From: Caprimulgus europaeus
Taxonomy: Eukaryota; Chordata; Aves; Caprimulgiformes; Caprimulgidae
Assembly (NCBI GenBank): GCA_907165065.1
Contig: OU015528.1
Span: forward strand, 48,103,515 to 48,167,514
Length of the DNA stretch: 64,000 bases
Reading direction: 5' to 3'
Shown here: in pieces, positions 36,090-46,899 of the stretch
Position numbering within the stretch: the first letter of the stretch is position 1
How the letters are laid out: each line of letters starts with the position of its first letter
The notes under the pieces: generated by a model
What the model saw: only the letters and a program-made list of their open reading frames with translations
Databases searched by the model: none
Told to the model about the DNA's origin: nothing
Translations under genes and position numbers: made by a program

Positions 36090-38689
36090 TATACAGTAGA
36101 AAAAAAATTCTGTACAGAAAGACTGTATAGCACATTGGGAGCCTAATGACTAACTGCAAATCCAGAGTGTGTGCAAATTGTTACGATCGGTACGAAGAAC
36201 TGTGATTTCCTGGCTTTTGCCAGTGTGTATTTTCAGTGGGTAGGGTTTGTCCTGACCCTTGCCTTGGAGCGTCTGCTGAATAACCACAACACAACCTGGC
36301 TGTGGGGCTTTCTGCAGCCCTGTGCATAGGTGTCAGCTCTGTGGAAGAAAGAGCAGGCTTTCAGAAGAGCCAGTGTAGTAGCAGAAATATTCTTGTGCTT
36401 GAGGCTCATCTGTGTTCATGCAGTGTTTTGCAATTTCATGCTCTGACTTTGTTGACCGTGTGTTTTTCACGTGGACACTAGTCTCTGTTTACTTCCTCAC
36501 AGAGAATGGTATAAAATCCAATAGGCAAATAAAGCCCTTTGTGCAATAAAAAGATCAGCAGAGTCCATTTCCCTGCTGTAAAACAAAATTACCTGGAAAA
36601 GTGGGGTTTTGTACTGTTGTCTAGAACAGAGAGGCTCTGTAAGAGCTTCTGATGTCTAGCAGAAGGTGGTGTGCTACCATCACCTCCTTAATTGAATCAG
36701 GAATTATTAGCTCACTTTGGAGAAGGGTAAGGGGAGTGGGTTCTTTCACCAGTCAGAATGGGTTTTCAGCAGGTAATTGGTGCTGGAGCTCCCTCCTGTA
36801 GGATCAACACCGACTCTTTGTAGTACGCTCAAACTTCTCTTTATCCTGGCCTAAATACTGCGGCTTTCTTCTTTGGGGTTACTCAGATTGCAGGCTCCTT
36901 TTTCTCTCAGTAGCTGTTGTAGAGAGTTACAGAGCAAACATCAAAAGCACAGTGATAAACAATAAGGAAGCAAATGTGTTTGTTTGAAATATACACTGTG
37001 CTAACGTGTGCAACATTAAAAGAAACTTTTTAACAGCTACATGAATACTGAAGGGGAGAGCAGGCTGTTGAGAAAAGAAGCCAGATCTAGTCACCATAAA
37101 TGACACTGGGGCAATGCTGTCTTAAAAACAAACAAACAAAAATAATTTCAAAGTACTTGAGAAAGCAGCTGGCCTGATATGACTGAAGGTACTCTATGCA
37201 TGCCCTAGAAACAGAGAAAACCTTTAAAGTCAGTTATGCAAGGATTTAATTGCAATAGTAATAATAGTAAGTACTTCTATGAAAAGAAGATTTGAAGTTT
37301 ATAAACAGTTAAGAAAATAAATATATTAGGGCTCATACAGGAGGAATTACTGAACTACCTAGGAAATGCTTGGTACTTGGAGCCAGAGCATTCAGAGATT
37401 TTCTCTGTTCAGAGATTAAATGCTATAAAACACATCAATGGGCTAGTTTGCCACTCCTGATCTTAAACTTTTAACAAAGTGACTCAAAACTTGTAACTCT
37501 GCGATGGTAATACTGTATTTAATCCTCAGTGAAGTGAAATTAATGATACAGTCTCCTCAGATATACTAGGTTGTAAATCAGTATTATTTGAACTGCAGTG
37601 CCAACGTCAATATGCACTCCATTATTTTAATAGGGCTGTGTTGTGGGGCTGCTGCTTCCTCTAGGATTCCTGTCACGTACTGTAAATTAGTAGTGTATTT
37701 CAGAAAGGACTCATAAGAGGAAATAAGTAAGACCAGAACCTCCTTACTGGAACAGATGCCTGGAGGTAGAAAGAGTATGACAAATGCTGGGACAAAGGCA
37801 CATAATTGTGAAAACACAAGACCAAAGTCATGTATCTCAATCATCTTTAATTAAGTGTTTCCCATATTGCTAATAAAAGGAGTCCCAAGCAGTCTTTGAT
37901 GAGGCGAGCGTGTGCGTGCAAGGATGCAGGGCCTATCAAGCATTTCCTTCAACCCTGATCTACAGATCTCCGTCACACAGACATGCGCAGGACACTCACT
38001 GGCAAGGGGGATACAGAGCTTCCCCGTCCCATTTAGGGAGGACAAAACACAGGTGACATGCTGGAACCATTGCTTTGTCAATGGTTTTCTCCCTTCTGTT
38101 CTTCCATTACAGTTCTGCAAAGAGAATAAGCTGTTACTCTTCAGATACACTGTACTGAGCTCCAGTCCATACCCTCCCCTCAAACCACATAAAGAGGGGG
38201 TTCACGTGAAAGGAGTTTATAACAGGCCATTGCAGTCTTTCAATTCTTTGTTTTTAGCTGCACAGTGCATGCTGGAAAATCCTTTCATCAAATGGAACGT
38301 GTCCACCAAACTGATTATAAAGCAACACTATTTACAACAACTTCTTTAAAACAGCTGCTTTGTTCTGTAAAGTCAAATACACCCAAACTCAAATCTTTAC
38401 ACAAGGTTAAGCCAAATGGAATAATATAAAATGGTGGAAAGTGTAGTGCAGTGTAGTGTACTGCAGATAAAGGCAAATTATTTCCGCTCTTCCTTTATCC
38501 AGTGAGTCTCAATGGTCCAACTACTCCATGATCACTGGTGTAAGACCAGACAGTTTGTTCTGATGGGTTGGAGATTTTCTTAAATTGTTCACCTCTGTAT
38601 CAGTATTTCAGACAATAAGTGATTCTCTTTTAAAGCAGTCATTCTGTGAATTAGCAGAAAATTTTTAAACAGGTGAATATACAGACCAG
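36090..38689. other. Intergenic DNA between NDUFA6 and SMDT1
   Basis: Downstream of NDUFA6 there are two more plus-strand AATAAA hexamers (36528 and 36545) and then AT-rich sequence. The longest open frame (37912-38349, +) begins with GTG, has no recognisable domain and is not claimed as a gene. Confidence 0.45.
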
Positions 38690-39128
38690 AATCATAGAAT
38701 CATTTAGGTTGGAAAATACCCCTAAGATCACTGAGTCCAACCACAAACCTAACACTGCCGAGTCCACCACTAAACCATGTCCCTACACACCATGTCTACA
38801 CGTCTTTTAATTACCTCCAGGGACGGTGACTCCACCACTTCCCTGGGCAGCCTGTTCCAATGCTTGACAACCCTTTCAGTGAAGAAATGTTTCCTAATTT
38901 CCAACCTAAACCTCCCCTGGTGCAACTTGAGGCCATTTCCTCTCATCCTATCGCTTGTTACGTGGGAGAAGAGACAAAGACCCACCTCACTACAGCCTTT
39001 CAGGTAGTTGTAGAGAACAGTAAGTTCTCCCTTCAGCCTTCTCTGGACTAAATAACCTCAGTTCCCTCAACCGCTCCTTATAAGACTTGTGCTCCAGACC
39101 CCTCACCAGCTTCAATGCCCTTCTTTGG
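38690..39128 (-). mobile_element. CR1 LINE, 5'-truncated 3' end
   Basis: Starting at 38690 the plus strand reads GAATCATAGAATCATTTAGG, then TTGGAAAATACCCCTAAG, the reverse complement of the CR1 3' end. The minus-strand frames at 38770-38985 and 38990-39128 match the last part of CR1 ORF2, including the hallmark [17 protein letters not shown] break in frame separates them, so the copy is dead. Similarity stops near TTCTTTGGGT at about 39,128. It sits between the tails of NDUFA6 and SMDT1. Confidence 0.9.
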
Positions 39129-39181
39129 GTATGTAATGTAATAACACTGCAGTCCGTCTTCATCTGCCTCACTGGCTACAG

Positions 39182-39191
39182 TTTATTTATT
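39182..39191 (-). terminator. SMDT1: Poly(A) signal of SMDT1 (two overlapping AATAAA)
   Basis: The plus-strand TTTATTTATT reads AATAAATAAA on the minus strand, about 280 bases after the SMDT1 stop. It lies just outside the CR1 fragment, so the signal belongs to the gene. Confidence 0.7.
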
Positions 39192-39469
39192 ATTCAAATG
39201 ACAAGATCTCAAACACCATCAGTTTATTCCAATCTCTAATGAATGTATGTTGTAGAGATTTCACACTTAGATATAGGTCTGGCCTACTAGGGTATAAAAG
39301 AACAGAAAAGTTTGTAGCCAGAGGCAATACTGTGTCCGTGTGTTCAACTGCAAATGCATCTTTCAAGCTGTTGCTGTCTGTATTTCCTACTCAGAGATTC
39401 TCCTCCCTGCCCCAAGCCAAACAGGAAGCATGAATAATTAGATTGCTGGTGATGTTAATGACATACCCT

Positions 39470-40309
39470 TTAATCATCGTCGTCATCATCCTCTGGGACA
39501 AAGATATCATGTTCTTCAAGCAGGGCTGCAAAGTTCTTACTGATCTGAGTCCCGACGTACAGGAAAGGGATGACAACGCTGAACACTCTGAGAAGGCCGA
39601 AGGGTGTCTGCCAGGAGTCGGTTGGAACAGGTTGATCGTTACCAGCACGTTGTGCTGCGGCTGAACCTCCGTGCTCCGGGCTCCACAGGCGCGCGGGGGA
39701 CCCGGCCAGAGGCGAAGAACGGTTTGCGGCCCCGACTGCCAACCCCCGCCCCGCTCCCCCCTCTCGGCATTGCACTTGGCTATAACAGCCCCGGCATCGG
39801 GAGAGCAGGGAGCGGCGGGGGCTCGGGGCAGGGAACGCGAGTGACTGAGGAAGGGAGAGCGGTTGCCGCTGAGAAGCGGCTGTGTACGGGCGCAGTTCCG
39901 CTCCTCCCTGCAGCGCAGGGACTACCGCCAGCCCAGCCCAGCCCAGCCCAGCCCAGCCCAGCCCAGCCCCGCCCGGGCCCCTCAGGGCCGCCCCCCTCAC
40001 CCCCCGGCTGGCGAACACCTCCGCGCCCCCGCCCCGCCCGCAGCCGCTCATTAGCCTACACCCTGTCACTCACTCCCACCGCCCCACCCACAGCAGGCGC
40101 GCCCGGACTGATTGGCCGCCGCTGCCGCCCCCGGCCGCTCGCCCCTCACTCACCTTAACGGGCTTCGGCAAAATGGCGCCGCTGCGGGTGACGGTGGCGC
40201 TCCGGGATGGCACAAGCGGCACGGCCGGGGTGCGGCGCGGCCTGCCCCAGCCCGCCCGCCCCGAGTAAGCCGCGGCTGCCGCCAGGAGCCGCCCGCCTGC
40301 CGCTGCCAT
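39470..40309 (-). CDS. SMDT1: Essential MCU regulator EMRE, mitochondrial
   Basis: Single-pass inner-membrane protein that opens the mitochondrial calcium uniporter MCU and couples it to the MICU1/MICU2 gatekeepers. Two coding exons: 40309-40154 (52 codons) and 39607-39470 (45 codons plus stop), 97 residues, phase-0 GT-AG intron. Residues 1 to about 40 are Ala/Arg-rich and look like a mitochondrial targeting sequence. Then come TRSGAILPKPVK (41-52, the conserved PKP segment before the membrane), a hydrophobic helix (about 56-73, LLRVFSVVIPFLYVG), and the acidic tail EHDIFVPE ending in six aspartates, the MICU1-contacting end. The mature part is almost identical to human; the presequence differs. 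The intron is GC-rich and holds a GCCCA repeat. Confidence 0.96.
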
Positions 40310-40460
40310 TCTCCCGCCCTGCGTCCTACCCCTCGCCGGGCCGAACCGAGGCGTCACCCGGGGCGGCGGGGCCTCCAGCTCTCGCGAGGCTTGAGGCCAA
40401 CAGGGCGAGCGCGCCGGTGCGCGTGTGAGGGGCGGGGCTGCCGCTGCCACGGAGCGGGCT
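39690..40460. promoter_or_regulatory. SMDT1: CpG island at the SMDT1 promoter and intron 1
   Basis: GC- and CpG-rich sequence that covers SMDT1 exon 1, its intron and the upstream flank. An inverted CCAAT (GATTGG) lies in the intron at 40109-40114. No TATA box is evident upstream of the ATG at 40309. Confidence 0.75.
39931..39970 (+). repeat. (GCCCA)n pentanucleotide repeat in the SMDT1 intron
   Basis: Seven perfect GCCCA units at 39931-39965 and an eighth degenerate one. On the SMDT1 sense strand this is (TGGGC)n, with evenly spaced G triplets. Confidence 0.9.
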
Positions 40461-40486
40461 GCGGGGCAGAGCTTCCCCCTCCATCT

Positions 40487-40517
40487 CCCCCCCCCCTCCA
40501 TCTCCCCCCCCCCCCCC
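40487..40517 (+). repeat. C10 and C14 homopolymer runs upstream of SMDT1
   Basis: Ten C at 40487-40496 and fourteen C at 40504-40517, separated by TCCATCT. They are G runs on the SMDT1 strand, about 180-210 bases before its start codon. Confidence 0.9.
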
Positions 40518-40639
40518 ATCCCCGCAGCGGCACGAGGCGGCCAGGAACCGGGCAGCCCCAGAAACCGGGCGGGTGACCCTAAAAACGAGCAAGGCGGTAC
40601 TCGCTGCCGCGGGTGGCTCACAGGTCCACTGGCAGCGCG

Positions 40640-41095
40640 CGGGCTGCGGATCACAACGGTTTATTCGGCATCACGGCATAAAACACAGAGGTTAACGGCG
40701 TCGGGAAATGCGCGGTACAACTTCCGCGGGTAAAACAAAAGCGCTTGCAAACCCGCCTCTTAAAAAGGACCATGTCCGCCTACAACAGAAGCACCGCAAG
40801 AGGCGGGAGTGTTCCCGCAGGCTCCTGGTAGCGTCGCCTGGTCATTGTGCAGATGGGACAGCTGGTGAAAGGTGCCCCTGACACTGGGGGTTATTTCAGT
40901 TCCTCTGCAAAGGCAGTTGAGAGAGGTCACCACCCCCAAACTACTAATGCGGTAGCTATTGTAACGCAGAAGTGGACATTCGGTACCACCTTGGTCGTGA
41001 ATGTCCACAAAATGGCGAGCAGCGGTGGTGGGTAAAATCTTCAGGGTCCTCGTATCACTAGGACCTGCATTCGGTGGGACACATCACCACAGTTG
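40640..41095 (-). mobile_element. Possible solo LTR next to SMDT1
   Basis: On the minus strand this segment begins TGTGGTGATG (about 41,095). It has a TATA-like CTTTTTAAGAGGCGGG (plus strand about 40,753-40,768) and about 100 bases later an AATAAA (plus-strand TTTATT at 40660-40665). TATA followed by AATAAA about 100 bases on, with no gene attached, is the arrangement of a retroviral LTR. The end is uncertain and no target-site duplication was found. It could instead be ordinary promoter-flanking DNA. It contains a perfect 10-bp inverted repeat at 40972-41008. Confidence 0.3.
40972..41008. repeat. 37-base hairpin with perfect 10-bp stem
   Basis: GTGGACATTC at 40972-40981 pairs exactly with GAATGTCCAC at 40999-41008. 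Inside, ACCA (40985-40988) pairs with TGGT (40992-40995) across a three-base loop, and a G-T wobble extends the outer stem. The result is a compact two-part stem with a small internal loop. Confidence 0.7.
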
Positions 41096-41099
41096 TTTT

Positions 41100-44000
41100 A
41101 TAAAAAGATAAATGTGCGGAAATAAAACAATACGGTATGGGCCTGAATCTGAAATGCCAGGCTCAGAAAAATACCAGGATTTCATCAACCATTTTAGCGG
41201 GACTGGGAGCCCTTCCAGGCCGTGTCAGAATCGCCCTCCCGCGATTTCAGTCTCCAGTTTCTTTTACAGTCACCCACTCGGATTCAAGCATTTTTTCTCT
41301 CATCGCTTTTGCATTATTAGGCTAAAGAACATTCTTAGAAAAGGATTTGACTAAAGTACTTCAAGAAAAGCAGCCATTTGGCTTTAGTGTTCAGCTCCCC
41401 CTTTGCTAGGGAACCTGTTTTGTGCTGCCCAGACATTTTCTATTTTTAAAAAATAATAAGGGAAAGCGAAGGCAAGAGGTGAAACAGTCCAAACTTGAAT
41501 GACTGGAGAAAAACTGTGGCAATCAGTCTGATTTTGCTGTCAGGAACAATATGCAATGAAAGCTCTCTGCTTTTCCTGTAATGATCTCTGTGTGCGGACT
41601 GACAGAGAGGATGCTCTGCTGCATGTGCAATCTCAGGAAGCTGAAATCCTGACCTTCTGTCTGAGGGTTGCTTCAAAGGCACTGCCAGCACAACCGATCC
41701 TCAGCCGGGCGGGCTTGATAGCCTCCATCTCAGAGGAGGTGGTGGAGCACCCAGGTGCTTCTGGCCTAATGAAGCAAGTGCTGGTGGTCATTAAAAAAAC
41801 CTGTACTCCCATAGAAATATGGGCACGGCTCCAATTAATGTCTCTTTCTTTTTTTTACTCCCAAATGGGCCATCCCTGCTATGTGAGTGGGATGGTGAAG
41901 AAGCCCTGACCATGTGCATCCGAAGTCATTTACCACTCTGGAGACCTAGCAAAGACCCAGGCACAGGGACCTGGGCCGAGCACAAATCCTGCTCAGGATT
42001 CAGCTATTTTCTTCTTGGTGCTGCATAATAAAACACAGAATTACTCCAAATGCGATCAGACAGAAAGCAGAGCACAGCTCCTCATTTGCAGGATTTAGGA
42101 TTTAGCTGGGATATGTGCTAACGCAAATGCAGGTAGCGTGGAAATTGTGCCATTTGAATGGGACAGATTAAAGCATTAAATATAAGCTTTTTAGTAGTGT
42201 TACTAGCACAATCCTGGCTTACTGAAACAAACTAAGCTTCTTAAAAGTGAAACTGCCCTTAAATGAATAATACTGTTTCAGTTCTGACAGAACTGGCTTT
42301 GTTAATTCATTTTCCCTTTCAAGTCACTCCCGATTCTTGGGTCTCATCTAGGAACTCCCATTACATTTTCATTTATTTTGGAAGTTACATCTTTACAGCC
42401 AAACCGCCTTATTTAAGTCTGAGACATCAGGAATATTCTCTCTGTATTACATTAAAAAAAAATAATAACCACAGAAAAACCCTTGCCAAATCTGATCTTA
42501 GCCGCAAAATACCCACTGAGCAAGGACGCACCAGGTAGTGCCATCCCCTGATGCTGCTGCCCTGCCACAGGGAAGGGGACAGGTTCCCAGCCAGGAATGC
42601 TGCAGCGCTGAACAATTTAACTAGCAGGTAGGGAGGCAGAGCTGGCTCGTAAGTCCAGCCACCTGGGCTGCTGATGGAGCCTGGGCACTGGCCCATGGCC
42701 ACCTGCTCCTGTTTTTTCTGAACTATTTTCACTTCAAAAGCAGAACAAAAATAATCCTCCCAAACTCAAAGATCCCTACTATGAAGAAATGTAGACATGC
42801 ACTACAGAGGATTGGATTGCACGTGAAGGTTACAGTCCCACTGCCCAAAGTCATGTTTGTAAGAACTGATTTAAGATCTGATTTCCTCTAATATACCATA
42901 TCGAGTCGTAATTAGGCAGGAGGCTGGAAGCTCGTCATCCAAAACTACCAGAGATATATTTGTAAAGGCACCAAAAGTTAATGGAAGTCATTTGGTTTCT
43001 GCATTGACAATCTCTACTGGCTATTGCAAAATATTAAGCTGAGTACATTTAACTCCAGAAAGGCAAAGAGGTTCCTAACAGTCATGACCTGGAACAACCT
43101 CCTGCTTTCCTAGCAAGGCTCCTTAATAAAACAGGGCAATAAAAACAGGTTTAGCACTGTTAGATACGAAGCACAGGACTGCTTAATGTATTTTTTTCTG
43201 CTTTGAAAAACAGCCCTTGCCAAGAGGATAAAGGAGAAGATGCATCAACCCCATCTCTGGGGTGCTGCAGCCCCTGGGCTCAGCACCCACCTACGTGTAC
43301 CACCTGCCTCGTAGCCAAGGTTCTGGCCCACTGTCAAAGGACAAGTCTGTTTCTGCATCAAGGCAAGAGGCACACCTCCCTGCAGCCCCCCTGACCCGCT
43401 GGGAGGATGGGACGTGCTACGGAGATCAGCTGAGTGATGCGGACACGAAGTGAGAGGGAAGCGCCAGCAGGTCAGGCGCTGGCTTTGGTAGAAGGCAGCG
43501 ATATGGCTTGGACACTGGAGGGGCAAGCCCAGACACTGCTGACACACAGTCAGTCAGTGCAACCTCTAACTCACTCCCACACCTTCACTTCTCCCGGGGC
43601 CAGCCTCTCCTCACCGCTCCTCCGTAGCCTCTCCTCCAACTGCGCAGCTCTGCCAGGAGCGGGGCAAAGCCATGACAGTGAGAGAGGGTCTGCAAGAGCA
43701 CAGCTCTGGATGCCATAACGGGCAAGCTGCCCAACTTGCTGCCTGAGCCCTATATGGCACTTTGCAGGAGCTACAGTCTGTGCAGAGGCTGATAAATTCA
43801 CCCCTGCCAAGGCAAAGAGGCTTTAGCCTCCCTGTTTTGGAAAAGGGAAGGCTTGAGCTGGAGACATTAACAGGCTTGGCTACCGCTCAACAGAATTCAG
43901 ATCAGCCCTGGGGAGCTCTTGGTCCTCACTGTTGCTTCAGACCAGGCTCAGTGTCTCCATTTTAGCCTCACTGCTGAGCTCAGGTGCCCAAAGAGGTGGA

Positions 44001-44728
44001 CACAAGCCCATGAAATGCACATCCTGAGGGATTTAGCAGGGAGGAGGGCAAGTGCAGAGGAAAGTGAAAAAAAAAAGAAAAAAAAAGATGATGCAAAAGC
44101 CCAGTCCTCATTGCCCTGGCTGCTGGGCCAGCCACAGCCATGGTGGCTCACGTGTCCTCTGGCAAGAGATGCAGAAGGCTGGAGGCTCCCTCCAGGGCCA
44201 GTGGCCTGCCAGAGGCATTTCGTAAGAGCCCAGCCTTATCTGCAGCGAAAGAGCAAAGGCAGAAGGACTTCATCACAAGACCACAGACAATAATAAACAC
44301 TGACCTGTGCAAACTTCCACGCTGAGAAACAAAACCAAATAAAAGTGGTGAAGGAGAGGCGGGCAATGAAGCATGTAGAGCATCCCCCTCGGCAGGACAG
44401 CGAGAGGCCAAGCCCCTTGGGTGAGGTCTGTTGCACACATGCCGATCTGTGCCCCCTCCGCATCTTGAATCACCAGCTGAGGAGAGTTCAAAGGCAGCTC
44501 CCCTGGTACTACACACTCTCCAGCTGAATGAAGCCTCATGGAAATGAAATGTGAGGTTTGGGGGAGACCTGGGTCCCTCCACCATGCCCTGTGAAGCACA
44601 CACACACCACACACTCAGCCACCAACCAGAACAGGGGGCAAGCAGCGTCCCTCTTGTTGCTCTCTTCCCGTGTGGGAGACAGGCTGCTGGGCACCCGCGG
44701 GCCAGTGGCTCACGCCCCAACCCTCCAG
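41100..44728. other. Intergenic DNA and probable PHETA2 3' untranslated region
   Basis: No protein-like frame was recognised. PHETA2 reads leftwards into this stretch, so part of it must be its 3' untranslated region. A minus-strand AATAAA (plus-strand TTTATT near 42,372) is a possible but distant poly(A) signal. An A-rich tract lies at 44,067-44,089. Confidence 0.4.
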
Positions 44729-45544
44729 TCACGGTTGTCCCCTCCTCTGCCTCTCCTGCCACTCCCGTCTCAGCGCCGTGATCTCCTGCCCGTACCAGCT
44801 GTGCAGCTTGGAGAAGCAGACCGTCTCCGGTGACACTGGGCTCTCTGTCATGGTTGGTGAGAGGCCGGGCGATGGGGACCCCACAGCGCTGCCAGCAGCT
44901 GAGCGCCGGCGTGGAGGCAAGGGAGGGGGCTTTGTGTGTCCCCCATCACGGTCGGGGCAGGCGGCTCCCCCAGGGACGCCACCACCACTACCCCACGTGG
45001 AGCAACCATTCTCCAGGACTGCAGGCTTCTCCTGGAGAGGCAGCAAGGCGGGGTTGGAGAGATGCCTCTTCCTGCCGGAGGAGGAGGACTTTCGTGGAGA
45101 CTTGCGGCAAGCGGCCAAGCTCTTGCACGCCTCCTCCAGCTGCTTCTCCAGCTCCCTCACCACCAGCCGCATGTAGTCGAAGCTGGCCCGTGAGAGCGCC
45201 TTCACCCACGCCTCCATGGCAGCCTGCCCATCAGCCACCAGCACATAAGCCCTGGCACCAGCGTCGTCAAAACGGATGGCAAAGGCAAACTCCTCGGCAG
45301 CCTCGCACAGCTCCACGGTGCAGCCCTCCAGCACCACCAGCCCCACGGGCTCCCGGCTTTCCCGCTCCTCGAAGTAGAAGAGGAGGTTGCCCTTGAGGAC
45401 AAACCAGCGGCGCTGGTAAGAGGTGCCATGGTGGTGGTGGGCATGGTGGTGGTGCCGCTCCACCCGCTTGCGGAGGAAGCCAGCGTGGTCGGCGGGCGAG
45501 TCGCAGGTGGCATAGTGGGCCACGCTCCGCTCGTTCAGCTTCAT
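44729..45544 (-). CDS. PHETA2: PH domain endocytic trafficking adaptor 2 (Ses2/IPIP27B)
   Basis: Cytosolic adaptor on endosomes that recruits the inositol 5-phosphatases OCRL and INPP5B and helps cargo move from endosomes to the Golgi. Single coding exon, 271 residues. Visible: the conserved start [12 protein letters not shown], a PH domain (about 19-122, with [15 protein letters not shown] and a helix ending [19 protein letters not shown]), a coiled helix (about 126-145), a low-complexity Pro/Ser linker, and the F&H motif [12 protein letters not shown] (F244, H248) that binds OCRL. The start is the ATG 8 bases after a good acceptor (minus-strand CTCCCAG ending at 45553), so the 5' leader is split. 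An eight-histidine stretch at 31-39 in a PH-domain loop has no counterpart in the human protein as I recall it. PHETA1 is the paralogue; synteny favours PHETA2. Confidence 0.93.
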   Translation of the reverse strand: MKLNERSVAHYATCDSPADHAGFLRKRVERHHHHAHHHHGTSYQRRWFVLKGNLLFYFEERESREPVGLVVLEGCTVELCEAAEEFAFAIRFDDAGARAYVLVADGQAAMEAWVKALSRASFDYMRLVVRELEKQLEEACKSLAACRKSPRKSSSSGRKRHLSNPALLPLQEKPAVLENGCSTWGSGGGVPGGAACPDRDGGHTKPPPLPPRRRSAAGSAVGSPSPGLSPTMTESPVSPETVCFSKLHSWYGQEITALRREWQERQRRGQP

Positions 45545-46800
45545 TGTCCTGCCTGGGAGCAGAGGAAGAGAGAGGGAATTAGTTGGCTCAGGGTGAGGAA
45601 CACCTCACCCGCCCCACCAGGAGAGGCTTGATCTTGCCCCAAGCCTGCCACAGGGAAAAGCAGCCTTGACTGCATCAGCCAGAGCTGCAGGACAGTGTTT
45701 AACCCAGCAATGCCCCTGCAAATGGCAAGCTGGTTCCTCACTGCTGCAGAGAGGTCATCACCAGAGCCCCACCATCGAGACACCTGGCTTCTCTGGGGAT
45801 GACAACACTGCTGCTTCATCTCTTATTCAACAAGTTTCCTCTGCTGGTTTGCTATGGGGCACACCAAAGAATTTGCCTCTGTGCCTACGAGGCATTCGTT
45901 TCGCTCTCTATTATAGGGCAGGATAAGGAGGGTGTTTTCAGACCCAAGGGATCTCTGAGCACCCTCTCCCTGCTTCCCTGCTCCCCATCCCCATGCAGGA
46001 CCACCCGCCCCCACCAGCTGTACTGGCAGCAGCAGGGCCAGCCCCAGCAGGTTAACTGGCAGTGGGGCATGAGGTGCCATACCAGCTGTGCAGGTCAGAC
46101 TGCAACCCCTTGCCGTCTTCCTTGGGTGGGCTGCTTCCTTGCCGAGGGTCTCTGGAGCTTCACCATGCTGACTCCCATCCCTGGTCAGAGGAAAGGTGGC
46201 AGAGAGGGAGTTACAAACCAGAACAGCTTGGGACTGAAAGAGCAAAGAGCTGAATCGCTCCCACCCCAAAAAGCTGGGGACTTTGGTGCACAGGAGCGGC
46301 CAAGGCCAGGCATCACAGGCAGGCAGCTCTGAAAACCAAGGGATATTGTGTTGGCTTCAAAGCTCAAGCCCCATCCCAGCTCAGGCCAGTGTTCCCATGG
46401 GTCTGTTTTTTTGGCTCCTGTGGGTTTGTTTTGGTTTTATAAAAAAACCCAAACAATAAAGAACTTTTGTAGAAGAACCACGTCACTGCACCACCTGAGG
46501 ACACAGCAAGCATAGCCTTTGTGCTTCTACAACTGCAAATGGATGGCCAACCACTAAAACTCTGCAGAAAGAAATATGCAGAAAACAAACCACAGCCACC
46601 ACTCCCTGGCCAGATCCGGGCAGGGGAAGCTCCCCACTGCTGAGCAACCTCCAGCATCCCTCCCGGAGCCCTTCTCCCGCATCAGGGCTTGTGGGCCAGG
46701 GCCCTGAGGACAAGGGGGCATGGACCCCGGCTGGAAAATGGACAAAAATCCCATCAGATGTAAGGAAATGCTGTTCCCTGGGGGTGCTTTGCCCTCGGCG
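45545..46800 (-). other. PHETA2: PHETA2 5' leader intron
   Basis: Between the PHETA2 coding exon and its probable first noncoding exon. The acceptor is the minus-strand CTCCCAG with exon start at 45552. A good minus-strand donor, CCGAG then GTGAGC, has its last exon base at 47197. The predicted intron is 45553-47196. Open frames inside it, on both strands, have no recognised similarity. Confidence 0.55.
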
Positions 46801-46899
46801 CGTCACCCTGAGGAATCTCCAGCCTTGTACGTTCAGGCTGAGGACAGCCAGGGTGGCCCACGCCAGCCCTGACATGAGGGGGCTGAGGGGGGTCCCGCG

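Noticed and set aside
37912-38349. 145-codon plus-strand open frame in the NDUFA6-SMDT1 interval
   Set aside because: It begins with GTG, has no motif I recognise, and lies in AT-rich intergenic DNA with no splice or promoter context.
40900-41100. H/ACA snoRNA with the hairpin at 40972, an ACAAAA H-box and a terminal ACA
   Set aside because: The first hairpin is too short and has no proper pseudouridylation pocket, and the second lower stem is only six pairs. Kept only as a structured-element finding.
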